Of a stretch of 64,000 nt of DNA, positions 31,975 to 43,699 are shown in pieces. The notes below the pieces were generated by a model that made no database searches, was not told the origin of the DNA, and saw only the letters and a program-made list of their open reading frames with translations. The stretch is from Isoetes taiwanensis (Eukaryota > Streptophyta > Lycopodiopsida > Isoetales > Isoetaceae), in the NCBI GenBank assembly GCA_021234155.1, contig JAJEKV010000014.1, forward strand, positions 6,527,563-6,591,562, written 5' to 3'. The first letter of the stretch is position 1, and each line of letters begins with the position of its first letter. Made by a program: the position numbers and the translations under genes.

Positions 31975-34902
31975 TATGAACCACTTGTGTATGCAGCTAG
32001 AAGCCTAAACGCAGGAGAACGTCAACTGCGAGAACTTATGGAAGAACAGAGTCCGCCTAGGCCACGCCCGGCAAGGAACCTGCTTGAAGAATTTGGACAA
32101 ATGACCCTAGAAGAAGAAATATCGCAAATGAGGACGGACCTTGAGCAGATAAAGGCTTTGCTAGCCGCACAAGCAGGAGCAGGTTCGGGGGGTAACGCTC
32201 AACTGCCGCAAGCATCAGCTCGGAGAATAGGAAGAGACAAGAAGAGGGGCAAGAGAGGAAGGTCCCCCAGTTCGGACTCCTCCGACTCAAGCCCAGATTC
32301 AGACTCCGATTCCGAGGAAGAAGAAGAGCAGAACCAAGACCGAACAGATGGAAGGCAGAGGAACACTCAGGACGGACGACAAAGGGACACAAGAACCTCT
32401 GACTACCAGAAGAAAGTGGACTCTGCATTGGGAAATGTTTGGAAGGCCAGGAAGCTCGAGCAATTCTCAGGCGAGAATAGGTCAGGCATGGAGGCGGAAG
32501 CTTGGCTTGACGAGATGAGTGAATATGGCAACGCTTATGGTATGAAGGATAAGGATAAAGGCGGTGGTAGCAACGCAAACCCGAAAGGAGCAAAGACGAT
32601 TTGGTGGAAGGGTTATGCCAAAGCTCATGGCTTAAGCAGGATGCTTGCGTGTTCGTGAAGTTTGCTAAAGCCTTCAAAGCGCCATTACGCCCAAGAGAGC
32701 ACAAGTCCAAAGATGATGCAAAGAAGCTCTACGGTGTTGCGCTAAAGGCAACAAGTCAAGTCAGAAAATATACGAGGAGTTCATGAGGCCGAGGTCAGAT
32801 GTGCAAAGTTAGGTGAGAAGCATGCAGTAGAAAGCTACATTGAAGGTCTGAATGAGGAGATCCGCAAGCTTGTAAGGAGAACAGTATCAGAAGCGGAGTC
32901 CAAGGCAATAAGCTTGCAAGGAACGGGACCTCAGAGTAGCGGGCAGAGGCAGCAGTATTATCAGGACAAAGGCAAGGCAACGGGCCGTTTTAGCCCGAGG
33001 ACAGCCAGCCCAGGACCAGCTAGAGCCCCATATAGTAGCAATCAGGGGAAGCAGCAGGAGAAGAAGCAGGTGTCCTTTAAAGATAAGCAGGAAGGGTCAA
33101 ACTACTCCAAAGCAGTGCGATCCTTCTTGCAGGCCATGCCCAAGGAGAAGAGACAGGAGTGCATAGAAAAGCAGCTCTGCTTCAGGTGCTTCCAGCCAGG
33201 CCATAGAACAGCGAACTGCCCATACGTTATGAGTGCGGCACTAGCAGAGTTGGGGGATTGGGACACTCTGTCCGACGACGACGGCGAGGAAGCCCGCGAC
33301 TACATTCAGGGTGAGTGTCATATCTTTGCCGCAATAGATACAGAGCAAGCGGAGAGCCAGTATAAGGTAATTTCCACAGTGGGAAAGGCCAAGGCCAAGT
33401 CATTTATAGTCCTGATAGATTCGGGAAGTAGCCATAACTTCGCATCCCCCAGAATGGCCCAAATGTTGAAGTTGAAACCATTAAAGTCAAAGCCAAGGCC
33501 CGTTGTCTTAGCAAGTGGAGCAGTAAGGCAGACGGCAGGTAAGAGAATCAACTTCGACATCGACTTGCCAGGGATTAAAATTCAGATGGGGGCAGAAGTA
33601 ATGGGCATTGGGAAATACGACTTGATCATAGGTATGGAGTACCTTGGACCAGCAGGGGCCATCATTGATTGTGGAAAGCGGAAAGTGACCTTCCCAACAC
33701 CCGACGGCAAGATCATTGAGATCACAGGTAAAGAAGTTGTCCCCATCATGCAGTGTATGTCTTCTAAACGGCTGTTCAAGTGTATCAAGAGTGAGCAGGT
33801 GGCATACATCTTCAAGCTTGAGATTGAAGAGCCGGAGTCAGAAGAGAGTGAAGAAGATAAAGTGCTCAACAAGCTGCCCAAGCAGATAGCTAGCTTGATC
33901 ACGGAGTTCCATGAGCTCTTCCCGGATGAGATCAAGCAGCTCCCTCCTTATAGGGGAGTCGAATGCGAGATAGCACTCGAACCGGGAACAAAGCCGACAA
34001 GCAAGGCTCCATATAGAATGACAACGCAAGAGTTGACGGAGCTGAAGAAGCAGTTGCAGGAGCTGCTCGACCTAGGTTTCATTAGACCTAGTGTCTCGCC
34101 ATTTGGAGCGCCCATTCTTTTTGTCAAGAAGAAAGATGGATCTCTGAGGATGTGCATAGACTATAGACAGTTGAATAAGCACACCATCAAGAACAAGTAT
34201 GCGCTTCCAAGATCAGACGACTTGATGGATCAGCTTCAAGGAGCAAAGATCTTCTCCAAAATCGACTTAAGGTCAGGCTATCATCAGATCCGGATAAAGG
34301 AAGAAGATATCCATAAAACCGCCTTCAGGACGCGGTATGGGCACTATGAGTTTACGGTAATGCCTTTCGGCTTATCAAATGCCCCTGCAACGTTCATGAG
34401 GCTCATGAACGATATCTTCAGGGAGTTCCTAGACACCTTTGTGATTGTTTTCTTTGATGACATTTTGGTGTATAGCAAATCCCTTGAAGAGCATGTACAA
34501 CACTTGAGAAGAGTGCTGGAGAAGTTGAAGAGGCACCAATTGTACGCCAAGTTGTCGAAGTGCCACTTCGCAACGGAGAAGGTGGAATACCTTGGTCATG
34601 TGATTTCAGCAGAAGGCATCTCGACGGACCCCGCCAAGATTGAAGCAAATGATTCAAAGGGCCTACGCCCAAGAATGTGCATGAGGTCGGTTTTTCTGCC
34701 AGCGGGGTACTACAGAAATTCGTGGAAGAACTTTGCTAAGATAGCGGCCCCATTAACGGACCTGACAAGAGCAGAGAAGGTGAAAGATTGGGCAGAGCAT
34801 TGGCACAAGAAAGCCCAAAAGGGGTTTGAATTGTTGAAAGAAGCTTTGACGACAGCCCCTGTCTTGACCCCTCGCCGACCCGTGAGAAAGATAAGCTTGT
34901 AG
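31975..34902 (+). pseudogene. gag-protease-reverse transcriptase region
   Basis: Gag starts near 31,975, with a first in-frame ATG at about 32,038. It runs through an Asp/Glu/Ser-rich segment and KLEQFSGENRSGMEAEAWLDEM, then shifts frame near 32,620 and again near 32,786. From there one frame runs to 34,902. It contains the zinc knuckle [14 protein letters not shown] (33,178-33,219), the protease motif [11 protein letters not shown] (about 33,408-33,440), and RT with [42 protein letters not shown] and the catalytic FFDDILVYS (about 34,449). Gag, protease and RT share one frame. Products would package and copy the element RNA. The frame ends before RNase H because of frameshifts. Confidence 0.93.
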
Positions 34903-36200
34903 CAACAGATGCAAGTAAGATAGCTACGAGGGCAAAGCTTATGCAGAAGAGCGTGTGGTAGCGCATGACTCGTGAAGATGAACGACGCCGAGACGCCGCT
35001 ACCCAACGCATCGACCGAAATTGCTTGCGGTTGTCGGGGCACTAAGAATATGGAGGCATTACCTCTTAGGAAGGAAGTTCCAATTGATACCGACCATCGA
35101 GCCTCCAAGATGTATTCACGCAACCACACCTTAATCTGAGGCAAATGAGGTGGATGGAGTTCCTCGAGGAATATGACTTTGATATAGTCTACAAGCCGGG
35201 AAGCTCAATGTGGTAGCAGATGCTTTCGAGGCATCCCCGACAATTAGAGTGCATTACAATGCAATTTCGACGCTCTCCAAATGACTTTGGTAAGAAGATT
35301 GAAGAGTCCTTGCCAACGGATGTGGATTTCGTGAGAAAGATGGGCAAGCCTCTCTAGGGAGGCTAGAAATGGATAAAAGAGCGGAAGCCTTCAAGCATTA
35401 TAAGAAGGAGGGCAACCTGTTATATCATAAGGACAAGTTGTGCGCACGAAATCATCGTGAGTAAGGAAATTGATCCTCCATGACACGCGACAAATGGCCC
35501 AATAGCTGGCCATGCGGGATTCATGAAAACATATTTCAAAGTCGCAGCAGCAGCTATTATTGGCCAGAATGAAGAAGCGTGTAGCTCGCTACATCAAGGA
35601 ATGTCGGCTATGCCGCCAGACAAAGGCGGAGCAGCCTTCGGGACCGGGGCATTAGAGCCATTAGCGGTGCCAAACGCTAAGTGGGAGGTGATTAGCATGG
35701 ATTTCATCACAGACTCCCAAGGACCGCCGAGGGAAAGACGCTTTGATGGTAGTAGTCGACAAGTTGTCGAAAATGGCACATTTTGTGCCTTGCGTGACCA
35801 CGATACGGCTATGGATACAAATGGGCTCTTCACCAAAGAGATCTTTAGGCTTCATGGCATGCCAAGGAGATCATCTCCCACATGGATCCGAAATTCATGA
35901 GCGCCTTTTGGCGGGGACCTCTTTACGACAATCCGCACGGCTATCCATGAGCACGGCATATCATCCTCGACGGATGGCCAAACGGAGCGGACCAACAGAT
36001 TTTAGAGGACATGCTACTTAAACTATGTCCGAATAAGCAAGGTATGTGGGAAGAATTTATTCACTTGGTGGAGTTTGCATACAATAGCACCAAGCAGAAT
36101 CATCCCAAATGTCGCCGTTTATGATCAATTACGGCTATCGCTTTTAACTCCGCATTAATTTGGCACAACCCCGCGTCAAAAGTGGAAGTCTCAAGCAGCC
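34895..36200 (+). pseudogene. RNase H and integrase region, heavily frameshifted
   Basis: RNase H begins with VATDASKIA (about 34,898) and continues as IWRHYLLGRKFQLI and YKPGKLNVVADAF (about 35,190-35,225). The integrase zinc-binding region surrounds AGHAGFMKT and IKECRLCRQTKAEQ (about 35,510-35,640). The catalytic core is recognisable as WEVISMDFITD (first Asp), MVVVDKLSKMAHFVPC, STAYHP and FAYNSTKQNHP up to about 36,110. Single-base indels change the frame roughly every 50-200 bp, more densely than in the RT region. This suggests decay or poor local consensus quality. Confidence 0.88.
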
Positions 36201-36479
36201 AGATGTTGGCTGATATGCGGCAGCTTTGTGGAAGAGGTTCGAGGGTATCTCGCTAGCGCAAGAAGTCGACAAAAGAGCATCGCCGACAAGCATCGAGCGA
36301 AAGAAGAGAGTTCAAAGTTGGAGATGATGTTTGGCTCAAGATCAAGGTGAAGCAAGCCGGCTCGGGATTGGGAATTGCAAGAAGCTTGCTCCAAGGTGGG
36401 CTGGACCTTCGTAATAGTCGAGAGTAGGTAATCAAGCCTACAAGCTAGACTTGCCAAAGACACCTAAAGATTCATAAGG

Positions 36480-36800
36480 TCTTCCACGTGAGTTTGTTAA
36501 AGAAGCACACTCCAAACCCGCATCGAAGTCTTGGACACTCCAACGTTGTTGAAAATGACGAGGAGGAACCGAGATAGTTCCGCACTGATTCTTGATAAAG
36601 CTTTCAAGAAAACGAGGAGATCAGAATTCCTCCAATACTTGGTCAAGTGGAAACACTTACCGCTGGAAGACGCCACATGGGTACTTAAGAAAGATTTAGT
36701 AAAGCAAGCACCCACGGTTTATGGAGCAATGGGACGGCAAGGTCATCTCCTCAAGAAATCGCTCGTGCATGTCGATTTGTGTAGATTAATTCTATGTATA
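36480..36800 (+). pseudogene. Chromodomain-like C-terminus of pol
   Basis: The sequence before it reads VFHVSLLKKHTP, the usual end of the chromoviral integrase. Then ILDKAFKKTRRSEFLQYLV, KWKHLPLEDATWV and KKDLVKQAPTVYG follow. The YLVKWK-LP-EDATWE core is the chromodomain signature of Ty3 chromoviruses, where the domain is thought to direct integration to modified histone tails. The N-terminal aromatic residue of the cage cannot be assigned with confidence. Confidence 0.75.
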
Positions 36801-36879
36801 GTTAAGATTAATCTCCACGATGCAACCTATGCTAGGTATGGGTCGCATGCGTGTTACCAATGATGGGACCACTACGGTG

Positions 36880-37656
36880 ATCTCTAGGGCGGTGTAATGT
36901 CAATGTAGGCATGACCGCTGCTTCCGGCTTAAAGTGGAAGGTAGATTAGAAAGTCTACTTCTGTCCCACGGAAGTAGACGACCTAGAGAGAAAGGAGGTC
37001 ATGAAGGAATGCACTGATAGGAAAAGCACCTCTAGCCCCATATATGCTTTGATAGGAGGAATCAGGCCTTCACGCCCCATATACGGGAAGGACCTATCCT
37101 CCACGCTGGGCAACTAGGGTGTAGGCATGAGCGGCATATAGGCACATAGGCGCTGTCTCCACGGCCATAATGGAAGATTCACCCTCTTCCTACGCCGGGA
37201 GATTAGCCATGCATCCATGTAGATAGGTGGGGTGGTCACCATATAACCAAAATTTATTAAATAATTAAATGGTACTAACGTAGTGTCGACCTGCAGGCCA
37301 ATAGAGCGCTCCGGAGGGCAAGGAGGTCGAGCTACGAAGACTTGCAACACAAATTTTGTTGGAATGTGTTGCAAGGAACGAAGAGTACCTCGAACAATAA
37401 TTATGGATAGGAAATGTTGAAATTTTGTCTAACTTAATGTCATAATAACTGAGATAGCGAATAACTTGTTTAATGATGTTATGAATTGATAAGTATTCCA
37501 TAGTATGATGACGTGATAATGTTCTAAAAATATTACCTTAGGGTAATCTTGATAAATGTATAACTATTATATTGTATGCATCACGTTGATTGCAGATTGC
37601 AGATTAGGAAGATCCCAAGGTGGGGAGACCCACGATGCTGCGGACAGCATCATTTC
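36880..37656 (+). other. Non-coding 3' tail of the element
   Basis: About 780 bp between pol and the polypurine tract. No supported gene. It holds short inverted phrases (GGCGTGTAATGTCAATGTAGGCATGACC-like repeats near 36,893 and 37,118; AGTAGACGACC; CCCCATATA twice near 37,036 and 37,075). Confidence 0.5.
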
Positions 37657-37669
37657 AAGGTGGGGAGAA
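37657..37669 (+). promoter_or_regulatory. Polypurine tract
   Basis: AAGGTGGGGAGAA directly precedes the 3' LTR and would prime plus-strand synthesis. The same CAAGGTGGGGAGA occurs 40 bp upstream at 37,617-37,629, so the tract is duplicated. Confidence 0.9.
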
Positions 37670-39232
37670 TGTGACGTTCCAGCACAGTATACGGTCCTAG
37701 AACGTATACTGTACTGCCTCGTCACGCGTACACGCCACTCCGACCGACGTGTACGCCGACGGATAGCCAGGTAAGTAGCCCTAGGGGCAACTTGCTAGGA
37801 ATGTTCACATGTTATTAATGTGCACATATGCACATTAATGTGGGCACACTTTTCCATGTAGACACTTTTTGCCACCTTGCCATTAATGGCAAGTGGGCCC
37901 TTTCCAATTATCCCACATGCCAAAAAGGGATAATTGGAAACCCTAGCCCTAAACCCATGTCTATTTAGGGTAGGAAAACCCTAACTTGCTAGTTTTTCGT
38001 CCTTAGGGTTTTAGAGCCCTGTTTTGGCTGCCCCAGGAGCCAAAACCGCATCCCAGACGCTGCCCAAGCGAATTGCGCCATCAGTTTCCCTGAATTCGAT
38101 CAGCTCAGCAGGATGGTTGAACTCAGGTCAGGAGGAGCCACTCAGGGATCAGGTATTTGGTCAATTTAATAGCTTAAACCGTCTTCTAGTCATAGAACCA
38201 GTAAGTTTAGACTATTAAATTGCCCATAGTAGCTATCTAGATCTTAGATCTCGGACACTAACTAAAGAACCTAACTCTATGATCTAGATTAGATCTAGTT
38301 CTTTAGTTCTTCGGTGATGTATATGGATGATGTATCTTTGTGAACTCCTTGTATTGGGAAGGGGGGTAGAGGCCCTAAGGCTTGTAGTTGATGCTCCTAG
38401 AGTAGCCTCTCTAGCACCGCGGTAGATTCGCCCAGGCACAAGAACCACACCGGTTGTGGGTGAAGGGGCCAGGGACCGGGCTTAGAAAGAGATTCGTGTT
38501 CTGACTCTTGAACGATCCCTATGGTGTGTTAGTGCTACCAGGGATCATTGTGACTAGGTCTAATGCCTTGCCACTGAGTGCGGGCAAGGCATGGGCTCGA
38601 CACCCGGGGGTGGGTTCACCTTCCAATGGGTTCAAGTCGAATCTGGGCGTGGCCCTCTAGTCACCTTGAGTCAGCATGTAGACCTCTGGAGGGAGTGATC
38701 CCTACCTGCCCCATCGGAACTGGGGAGATGAAACCCAGGAATAGCCCTTTTGGCTATGCATCCGGCGGGCTACAGTCAGGTCCCAACACTTTTCAGCCTA
38801 CTACGCAAAGTGTGCAATGAGGGGCGGATGGAGTGGACAACCCTATGCCATGTTCATATGCCAGCCAAAGCCATTGCCATGAATTCTGTCTGCAATGAAC
38901 TCTGGAGACCCAAGCCGTCAGTCATCCCCTTGAGTCTGAGCCCTGGGTAAAGCTTCCCATATGTATTGTGCTCACCTTGTTATGCAGATGTGATGGACCA
39001 CCCTTGGAGGTGGTTATGTGCTTATGTTATATACTGACATGTATGTTTACGCTTCCGCAGCTAGGTTGGCCCTGAGGGAGACAGGGTAGAATGACACCTT
39101 CACTCTTCCCACTGGGACTCGTTACGGGTGCAGTGATGTGTGGAGGGCCCTATATCAGTGTGGAGCTGGTATGGGGGGAGAACTCCTGTTTGTATACGGT
39201 GAGGGCACCGTATGCGAGTAGGGGACGTCACA
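37670..39232 (+). repeat. 3' LTR
   Basis: About 1,563 bp, TGTGACGTTCC to GGGGACGTCACA. Alignment with the 5' LTR is close, with patchy small indels (for example 38,050-38,150 and 38,420-38,480). The target duplication GATTG follows at 39,233-39,237. Confidence 0.93.
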
Positions 39233-39607
39233 GATTGCTAGATTAAATCGTGACCACCCAAATTAGGTCTCCATTGAAGACATGCACTATAATTTTATAT
39301 TCGGACCTGATGTAGCCTATGGGCTAGATCCTGACTGTCCGATTGCTAGATTAAATCACGATCGTCAAAATTAGGTCTCCATTGAAGACACACGCTATAA
39401 TCTTATAGTGATGAGAGCTCAAGCTAGATAGGGACGATATGAGAGGCCCAAGATGGATAAGTCCAAACAACCACGAGTATGACTATTGTTTAGTTCTTGA
39501 GGGAGTAAAGGAAAGATGTTTCAAAGCTTGCAAAGGGAAATAATTGATTTGAATTAAAGAGCATGAAGCAATGGCAGTTTTCGTGAGAGAAATCTATGAC
39601 AAAGCAA

Positions 39608-41081
39608 TCAGTTGTACTCTGGATTGTCTATTGAAGGCATATCTTCAGACCTCCAACGTCCATTTGAAAACTGAAGTTTCCACCAATTTGTGAGAATGAG
39701 CAGATCATCGTTGAGGGAATCGGATTTTTTATTAATTAAAGCATTGTCTCTATCAACTTCCATCTTGAAACTCTTGGAGTGGGACGCTGAAATCCTGCAA
39801 CCATATGAAGAATAGCCTATAGATTATGCTTCTTCCAAATATCAGTATCATTCTTGAGGTGAGGAGAAATGGTATAATCAAAGCTTATTTTCATACCACA
39901 ATGTTTTTAACCCAAGAGTTTGGCAGGAGCAAGAGGAATTAAATCTTGCATGTTATGATTGTGCAAGCTGCATAGGCCACAAAGCTGCTCAGAGCAGGTT
40001 TTGGCAGAAGTAATCTTCTCCGGCAGAAGATTCCAGGGCGCACATTATCAGTTGTCGCGAATGATGGTTTGCGCCCTGAAATCTTCTATCAGAGAAGATT
40101 CTTTGACTGAAAAAAGGAGGAGCATCAAATTTTTGGCTGCATTTCAGTGTTTCCAATGACGAAATTCGACGAGGATTTAACAAGAAATTTCTTTTTGTAA
40201 AAATACCCTAAAAAGGACTGAAATTTGATGGTCCCCTTTTTTTTGAAGAGTAAATTACCAATACGGGAGTTTGTATAAGAAAAGGAAGTAATAGGGATGG
40301 TTTCTATATCTCCACTAGAATTGGTCCTTTTGTTGAACCCTTCATTTGCACTATCATAGACATACAGAGTAGCAAGGGCAGCGCCAAGGCTATGGCCTAT
40401 GACAATAATACTAATGTCTTCAGCTTTATACTCTTCTAACAAGTGTTTAAGCTCTACCAAAATTTGCTCTCGAGCACTCAATTGACCAATGGTGCAGTTT
40501 GAAGCTTGGAATTGTCGAGAAGCAGCTCGTCTTCAGCAATTCTGATACCATCATCGTCATCCTCAGCCTCATTGTCATCCAAGGGCGAGCTTGTTATATC
40601 AGACTGACTGGTTATGCTGAAAGGGGAAAGCTGACTGGTGTAAAAAGAGCATCGTCAACCACCACCACAATATCTCTTCTTCCAAGCTGTTCCTTTCCTC
40701 TATCATCTGCCACTGCTATGTACCCATTCTAGTCGTTTTCCTTTGCCCATGCATCTTTGTGCATGGATTTTAGCAGAACTTCGCCAGCACATTTGCCGTA
40801 GCTGTTGCATAGAAATACCTTGTGATTTCGTAGTTCATGCTCAGCCCTTGCTCCGGATTGTTCAGCCCCACTTTCTCAAACAACTTGCTCTTGCCATATC
40901 TTGGAAGGCCTGCGTATTCTGATACTGGGTCATTATCAAGTGAATCATACATTGTCTGGATGAAATCCCCATAACGGATCAGCTCCTTCTGAAGCTCAAG
41001 ATCTAGGGGATCTGTCATGTCTTTCCAGTGATTTTCTCCCTGCACTTGTATCCATTCTGATGCAAGAGCCGATGAGCTCAT
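39608..41081 (-). pseudogene. Inverted, decayed paralogue of the phospholipase A1 gene
   Basis: The minus strand starts MSSSALASEWIQVQGENHW at 41,081 and matches the gene at 16,065-17,337 through to the same C-terminus (DNPEYN, TGA at 39,608-39,610). The first 96 codons are open. The region then carries frameshifts, and the FRGTKRDAEW segment is replaced by unrelated or rearranged sequence (about 40,500-40,690). IVIGHSLGAALATL is retained at about 40,395-40,435. An insertion of about 260 bp (39,985-40,245) splits the segment before the catalytic Asp. It is a pseudogene. Confidence 0.88.
40012..40100. repeat. Foldback within an insertion in the lipase pseudogene
   Basis: AATCTTCTCCGGCAGAAGAT and CCAGGGCGCAC at the left are complementary to GTTTGCGCCCTG and AAATCTTCTATCAGAGAAGAT at the right, with a loop of about 23 bp. 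Each arm is itself a small palindrome. It forms part of the approximately 260-bp insert and may be its core. Confidence 0.7.
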
Positions 41082-41284
41082 TTTTTGTCAAAGATTAGAA
41101 TATACAACGATTAGGCCAATAACAGAAATTAAATGATGGTAGAAGATGAAGTGAAGAGATCCTTGTTCGCCAGATTTGTGAAGAAGGGAGAAGAAGGGGG
41201 CGGATGATTGGAGAAGAGAGGCGCTAGAAAATCTTATATTATAATGTTTAAGTGTGTTGTATCAAGCCCTAATTCGAATTGCAT

Positions 41285-43475
41285 TCGAAGGCCGAGATTT
41301 GTCGCACGGTAACAAACGGCAGAGCCACAAAAATGGCCATCATTTCGAAGAGGCTTATATGGATGTTGACAACATCTGAAGTTGTGAAACTGAAGTTATC
41401 AAGAACCTGCATTCAAAGTTTAGTGTGATTATGTGATAACAGCAAAATGCAATGAGCAAGCACTAACCTTTCAATATGTTTGCTTCTTCCATGCAAGCCT
41501 ATACTATCAAAGTGATATATTCCTGGTTTATGTCTACGTAAGAGACACGTGCACCTTATGATGAAAAAACATGTCATAAGCAGGAACAAATATATACTAA
41601 CATTTATCCAGATTCACATGTTTTCTTATGATTTTGTAACTATTTATATCCTTGGACAATGTTGAATGAAACAAAGGGCCAAAGAAATGAAAAGAAAGGC
41701 TCGCTCCTTATAATATCAAGTAATATTCTATATTAGTAATGGAAGCCCGGCATTGCCAGACATAAAGACAATGTGTATAGATAGGTGGTGTTCGATTGAA
41801 TGGACAAATCAACTATGCTGAGCAAATTAGACATGTAGAAGTGAGACTTTGGCATATAAATGGCATGTAATACTCCCCTGCAATCTTTATGGCATCGACC
41901 CTATATTAAAACAATGGACACGTGCACAGGGAATCCATTTGGACCACAGTGAATGTAGAGTGCAATTGTTTGTACTCTTCTTTGTATATTCATTTATGTA
42001 TTAACTCATCAATCTCAATTGTAGATACGAAAAGTGTTGCATGCAAGTTCCTAAAACATGCTTTAAAGCCATCTATAAACATCACTTTTATCTTTTACTT
42101 TCCTACAAAATGCTTTAAAGCCTTATATAAACATCACTTTTATCTTTTTTGATTCGTAAAACATCACCTCCAGTGTCCATTTTTCAACAAACAAACAATT
42201 AAAGATGATTCTGATACCTTTGTGTAAATTTTTCTATATGAAAAATAGCACAATGAAAGTTTCTTAGCAATGTAAGTAATGTTTGTGCATCTAGTGCAAA
42301 CCTTAGCTTAACAGATGAACAAATAGTTTCTGATACACAACATAGCTAGTATGAGAAGTCACACGACGCTGCCTCGAAAGTGGAATAGAACCATTTAGAA
42401 AGCTACAATAATATTAATATTAGATAAGTAGGCTTCTTAGCATGTTGAAATCCCTATGATATAAGCGAAACTAAAGTAGTCAATTCCGTTTATTTAAGCG
42501 AGTTTTCTTGCCATCTTGTTTGTTACATGGTAGCTTTCAAAATATGTCTAGTTTTATACTTCTACGCATGATCCACATGGAATCTTCCTCAAATATGCAT
42601 GCATGAAACTGGGTTTGGTCTATCCCTTAATGGGTGTGAAATGCCATGTCTTGGCACATCGGTCAAATTCTAAGGATTAAACCAAACAGTAAGCTTTGGT
42701 ATTGCACCTGCACGTATGACAAAAAAAACATAAGGCATGCTTTGTACGTGAAATGGTTGTCATTCAAGTAGCTCTGCATAAAAATTCCAAAGATTGTGTA
42801 TCCTATCAATCGTTCTAGGCATATCCTACCGCATCATGAAATACATGAATTGAATTGAAAAGATATTCGCATCCCACAACAAAGTTGAAATCATAGATTA
42901 GGATTATCCCCCTCCATAGAAGAAGTAAACACTAAATGCTTTCAACGAATTTGCTCACCTCCTACCAAATTTATGCAACAATTCCTACTTTTGAAACAAA
43001 AATGAAGATTGATCCAACTTTCTTATTTGAACTTGATTCTGTGAAGCGGTTTTAAATTTGTTCATGAAGAACATTACTTGGCTGTAGAAAGGATAAAAAA
43101 ATCTATAGATTTGTATGTGCAATTTAAGGAGATATTTAACAGACTGATACACAAATAAACATGATGGTGGGCATGCAAAGTGCAACGACGTTAAAAAAAA
43201 TGTCCCCATTATAGAGAAAGGGTGATGCAGTTGACACCATATCCAAGTACTAAGACGATTTCCTAAAGACATTGATGCCATCAATAAGGGCCAAGAAATA
43301 AAAGCATACCTAAAAATACTTGATAGCTCTATTACCTCTAGTTTTTATGGACTATATACGTCTGCTCCAAGCTACACAACCCACTCCTCTAGATAAACGT
43401 CAGCAATTACTGAGCCCTCAGTAGTCATTATCTCCGCTTGTCTAGTATCATCATTACTGCAAAGGTTTTTCCCTT
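41285..43475. other. Gene-free stretch
   Basis: AT-rich sequence without a supported gene. There is a local duplication at about 42,050-42,140: AAACATGCTTTAAAGCC..ATAAACATCACTTTTATCTTTT occurs twice. Confidence 0.45.
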
Positions 43476-43605
43476 GAAAACCTTTCGAGGCAGGGGTTTT
43501 TTAATCCTAGTAGTAATGATTGTACTAGCCCATTGTATGGGTCCCATGACCTATTGGTCTCCGTGGACGTTAAAAAAACTATTCTATTCTATTCTATTCT
43601 ACTCT
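43476..43605 (+). mobile_element. SINE-like element with (TTCTA)n tail, copy 2
   Basis: AACCTTTCGAGGCAGGGG, TTTTTTAATCCTAGTAGTAA, GGGTCCCATGACC, TTGGTCTCCGTGGACG, then four to five ATTCT pentamers. The body matches the inverse of 15,127-15,260 with perhaps 20% difference. The two copies lie on opposite strands. Confidence 0.6.
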
Positions 43606-43699
43606 AAGGATGGGTCCAACAATGTTATGAAGTTTGAAAGTCAATGCTCTAGTTTCATAATGGAATCAGTGAACTGCAGACCACATTCATATTGATAAT

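Larger units (their letters stand above)
26039..39232 (+). mobile_element. 13.2-kb Ty3/gypsy chromovirus carrying a histone H3-like gene
   Basis: The complete structure is LTR (26,039-27,613), primer site, a 4.4-kb leader with two extra gene cassettes, gag-pol, a non-coding tail, polypurine tract, and LTR (37,670-39,232), flanked by GATTG. The pol order gag zinc knuckle, DSG protease, RT, RNase H, integrase and a C-terminal chromodomain-like segment identifies a Ty3 chromovirus. The LTRs begin TGTGACG and end CGTCACA (TCAGA in the 5' copy). Frameshifts and stops in every reading frame make this copy non-autonomous. Chromoviruses are usually 5-9 kb; the excess lies in the leader and tail. Confidence 0.95.

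Noticed and set aside
33318-35144. Antisense ORFs across gag-pol
   Set aside because: They are shadows of the coding strand. The sense frame carries all family motifs.
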